64,000 bases of DNA. Origin: Candidatus Poribacteria bacterium. GTDB lineage: Bacteria > Poribacteria > WGA-4E > WGA-3G. The notes below the pieces were generated by a model. The model worked only from the letters and a program-made list of their open reading frames with translations, was not told where the DNA came from and made no database searches. Shown piece by piece: positions 61,960 through 64,000 of this stretch. The stretch is taken from positions 1-64,000 of the forward strand of contig JAPOZO010000010.1 of NCBI GenBank assembly GCA_026706025.1. The letters are read 5' to 3'. Each line of letters opens with the position of its first letter. The stretch's first letter is position 1. Made by a program: the position numbers and the translations under genes.

Positions 61960-62316
61960 ATGACGCAACCGATTTTTAACTACGATGAAGTAAGCGATAC
62001 GTTGTATGTTTCGTTTGTCCCAAATGAACAGGCAACAGGCATTGAATTGACTCCCCATATCTTGCTACGATTCAACAAACCGGAACGCAAAGCTGTTGGA
62101 CTGACCCTTCTGGAATACTCTTTACTTGCCCAAAAGACGGACATGGGACCCCGGAGTTTCCCGCTCACAGGCTTAACCGAATTATCTGAAGACCTCCGAG
62201 ATATTGTCTTAGATATTCTTCAACGCCCACCCGTCAGCGATGTACTTTTGCTTTCGTCGTATACACCCTCAATTTCCGAAGCGATTCCGATTACGCTTCT
62301 GCAAGCAGCCTGCTAA
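61960..62316 (+). CDS. DUF2283-family protein
   Basis: A 118-residue protein opening FNYDEVSDTLYVSFVPNEQA and then ELTPHILLRFNKPERKAVGLTLLEYSLL in two strands, the mark of DUF2283 proteins. These small proteins are often second genes of toxin-antitoxin-like pairs. The C-terminal 45 residues extend beyond the core domain. Co-transcribed with the preceding gene. Confidence 0.75.
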   Translation: MTQPIFNYDEVSDTLYVSFVPNEQATGIELTPHILLRFNKPERKAVGLTLLEYSLLAQKTDMGPRSFPLTGLTELSEDLRDIVLDILQRPPVSDVLLLSSYTPSISEAIPITLLQAAC

Positions 62317-62335
62317 ACAGATTTGCAATATATCC

Positions 62336-63097
62336 CTAATGCTGCAGCGTCTGTGAGATGAAAAGTTTCGTGCGTTCGTGCTGTGGGTTATCAAAGAAAT
62401 CTGCCGGTGCTGCTTCCTCTATAACCACACCCTCATCAAAGAACATGATCCGATCAGCCACTTCTCGTGCGAATCCCATCTCATGCGTAACAACCAACAT
62501 CGTCATACCGGAATGTGCAAGTTCGCGCATCACATCAAGCACTTCTGAGATCATTTCTGGGTCAAGCGCACTTGTGGGTTCATCAAAGAGCATAATCTTT
62601 GGCTCCATAGCTAATGCCCTTGCAATCGCAACACGCTGCTGCTGTCCGCCCGATATTTCTGTCGGGTATTTATAGGCTTGGTCAGCAATATCCATCCGCT
62701 CTAATAAAGCCAAAGCGGCTTCTTCCGCTGCGCTTTTTGACATCTTCTTCACTTGGATTGGCCCTAAGGTGATATTCTTTATGTTCGTCAGATGTGGAAA
62801 CAGATTGAACTGCTGGAAAACCATACCGACTTCCTGACGGATGAGATTGATATTGCGTAGATCGTTGCTTAACTCAATTCCATCAACAATGATTGTCCCG
62901 CGTTGATGCTCTTCAAGGCGATTAATTGTTCGGATAAAGGTGGATTTCCCTGACCCTGATGGACCGCAGATGACCGCCCTTTCACCTTTTTTGAAAGTAG
63001 TGGTGATTCCTTTAAGGACATGGAAATCGTCAAACCATTTGTGTACGTCTTCACATATAATAATTGGATCGTTTGTGATATTTTCGTTTTCAGTCAT
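62336..63097 (-). CDS. aapP: Amino-acid ABC transporter ATP-binding protein (GlnQ/AapP type)
   Basis: A 253-residue ATPase of the polar amino-acid transport family. Walker [21 protein letters not shown] near 42, Q-loop QQFNLFPHL near 92, signature [15 protein letters not shown] near 146, Walker [16 protein letters not shown] near 167, switch [14 protein letters not shown] near 200. GAAGGA seven bases upstream places the start at ATG 63097 (TTG 63124 rejected). It is followed upstream by its permease gene, 54 bp apart. Confidence 0.95.
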   Translation of the reverse strand: MTENENITNDPIIICEDVHKWFDDFHVLKGITTTFKKGERAVICGPSGSGKSTFIRTINRLEEHQRGTIIVDGIELSNDLRNINLIRQEVGMVFQQFNLFPHLTNIKNITLGPIQVKKMSKSAAEEAALALLERMDIADQAYKYPTEISGGQQQRVAIARALAMEPKIMLFDEPTSALDPEMISEVLDVMRELAHSGMTMLVVTHEMGFAREVADRIMFFDEGVVIEEAAPADFFDNPQHERTKLFISQTLQH

Positions 63098-63151
63098 ATC
63101 TGATTCCTTCTTCAATGATAACAAATTGGTCCAGATTGATGTTACAAATTC

Positions 63152-64000
63152 CTAATGCTTTCCGACACCTAAGTCTGCTTCAATCTTCCGGCTAACATAA
63201 GACATTGCATAACAAAAAACAAAATAGATAGCCGCAACAAATAGATATAATTCAACATAATAACCTTGCCATTTTGGGTTTCCGAGTATGCTTCGGGCTA
63301 TTCCCAATAGATCCTGCAGTCCGACGATGGTTACCAGGGAGGTGTCCTTAAATAGCGAAATGAATTGTCCCACTATCGCCGGAATAACGGAACGGAGTGC
63401 TTGCGGAAGCACGATAAATAGCATTGTTTTCGGGTAAGTAAGTCCGACCGCTTGTGCCGCCTCAATTTGCCCTTGCGGTATTGCTTGGAGTCCGCCCCGT
63501 ACGTTCTCTGCCATATAAGCAGCGGAGAAAAGTGTCAACGCAATCATTGCGCGTATAACTTTATCCAGTTGAAAATCTCCCGGCATAAATATGGGAAATA
63601 TTATACTCCCCATGAACAGTATGGTAACTAACGGCACACCACGAATCGTCTCAATATATATTGTGGAAACCCACTTAATTGCTGGCAGTTGGCTTCGACG
63701 ACCAAGTGCTAAAAGGACACCGAGTGGAAAGCAGACGACAATCCCGACAGCTGCCAGAATCAACGTTAAGAGAAGTCCTCCCCAATTTGTTGTGGAGACG
63801 GTATTTTCACCAAATCCGTGTAGCATTATCATCGTCCACGGAAAAGAGAGAACCCATCCACCGATGGCCCATCGCTTCAATTCATTCCTATCGCGTCCGA
63901 GAAAGAAGCTGACGACAAAGAGTACTAAACCACCTAATAACCATCTCCTCTTGAAAAAAATGAGATAGATAATATTGAAGTTATATTCAAGTGTAGCAGA
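63152..64000 (-). CDS. aapM: Amino-acid ABC transporter permease (AapM-like), 5' end beyond the window
   Basis: At least 282 residues. The frame is open to base 64000, so the true start lies outside and the TTG at 63880 is not needed as a start. It has the HisM/GlnP permease core: WGGLLLTLILAAVGIVVCFP, IRGVPLVTILFMGSIIFP, and the EAA loop in EAAQAVGLTYPKTMLFIVLPQALR (binding site for the ATPase). Upstream hydrophobic segments (LLGGLVLFVVSFFLGRD) suggest the longer AapM type with extra N-terminal helices. Transports polar amino acids with the AapP-like ATPase. Confidence 0.9.
   Translation of the reverse strand, partial: SATLEYNFNIIYLIFFKRRWLLGGLVLFVVSFFLGRDRNELKRWAIGGWVLSFPWTMIMLHGFGENTVSTTNWGGLLLTLILAAVGIVVCFPLGVLLALGRRSQLPAIKWVSTIYIETIRGVPLVTILFMGSIIFPIFMPGDFQLDKVIRAMIALTLFSAAYMAENVRGGLQAIPQGQIEAAQAVGLTYPKTMLFIVLPQALRSVIPAIVGQFISLFKDTSLVTIVGLQDLLGIARSILGNPKWQGYYVELYLFVAAIYFVFCYAMSYVSRKIEADLGVGKH

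Overview
The window looks like a chromosomal piece of an uncultured Gram-negative bacterium of the Planctomycetes/Poribacteria kind. The reasons are a PSD1/DUF1549-DUF1553 cytochrome protein beside a DUF1501 protein and a PPC-domain protein, a PSCyt1-WD40 protein, several sulfatases, a phytanoyl-CoA dioxygenase, large YCF48/WD40 propeller proteins, and many intergenic repeats built from AGTTATCAGTT-like words. Candidatus Poribacteria is my best guess; it is an inference from gene content, because no rRNA or tRNA gene is visible. Both window edges cut genes: a helicase-like gene on the left and an amino-acid ABC permease on the right.

Layout. 1-4.4 kb: helicase-like fragment, SNF2 helicase with SWIM finger, vWA protein, remnant of a C5-cytosine methyltransferase. 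4.4-12.4 kb: giant YCF48-repeat lipoprotein, MITE-like element, membrane protein, YceI protein, GspC-like protein, ECF sigma factor. 12.5-16 kb: a winged-helix protein and an ECF sigma factor fused through a membrane helix to a BNR/YCF48-like propeller. 16.7-31.2 kb: what I think is the most interesting locus. It has two glycosyltransferases with PqqD/RRE-like N-terminal domains, two small secreted six-cysteine peptides, an A24 prepilin-peptidase-like membrane protein, a tetrahaem cytochrome/thioredoxin fusion, a phosphohexomutase, three unknown secreted or anchored proteins in a translationally coupled run, and an STT3-type oligosaccharyltransferase.

31.8-46.8 kb: a PSCyt1-WD40 protein whose reading frame continues through an in-frame TGA into a heavy-metal-associated domain (TGA sits exactly at the first Cys of GMTCxxC and is followed by a SECIS-like stem-loop, so a candidate selenoprotein), sulfatase, DNA methyltransferase, WD40 protein, the PSD1/DUF1501/PPC cluster and tgt. 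46.8-64 kb: ABC ATPase, PfkB kinase, archaeal-type pantoate kinase with an IS605-type tnpB element inserted just before it, Uma2, a RelE-like toxin-antitoxin pair, tandem sulfatases, an AAA ATPase + DUF4276 pair, PhyH, SDR, a second toxin-antitoxin-like pair and an amino-acid ABC transporter.

How the parts connect. Four sites (upstream of the GspC-like gene, of the sigma-propeller gene, of the first glycosyltransferase, and ahead of the second peptide sub-cluster) carry one motif, ATGCACCYTT then TGTGTC, with an identical 16-nt gap between TGCACC and GTGTC and always pointing toward the downstream gene. I read these as ECF promoters. The model is that the membrane-tethered sigma factor controls itself and the peptide/glycosylation locus. 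This is inference from sequence and would need expression data.
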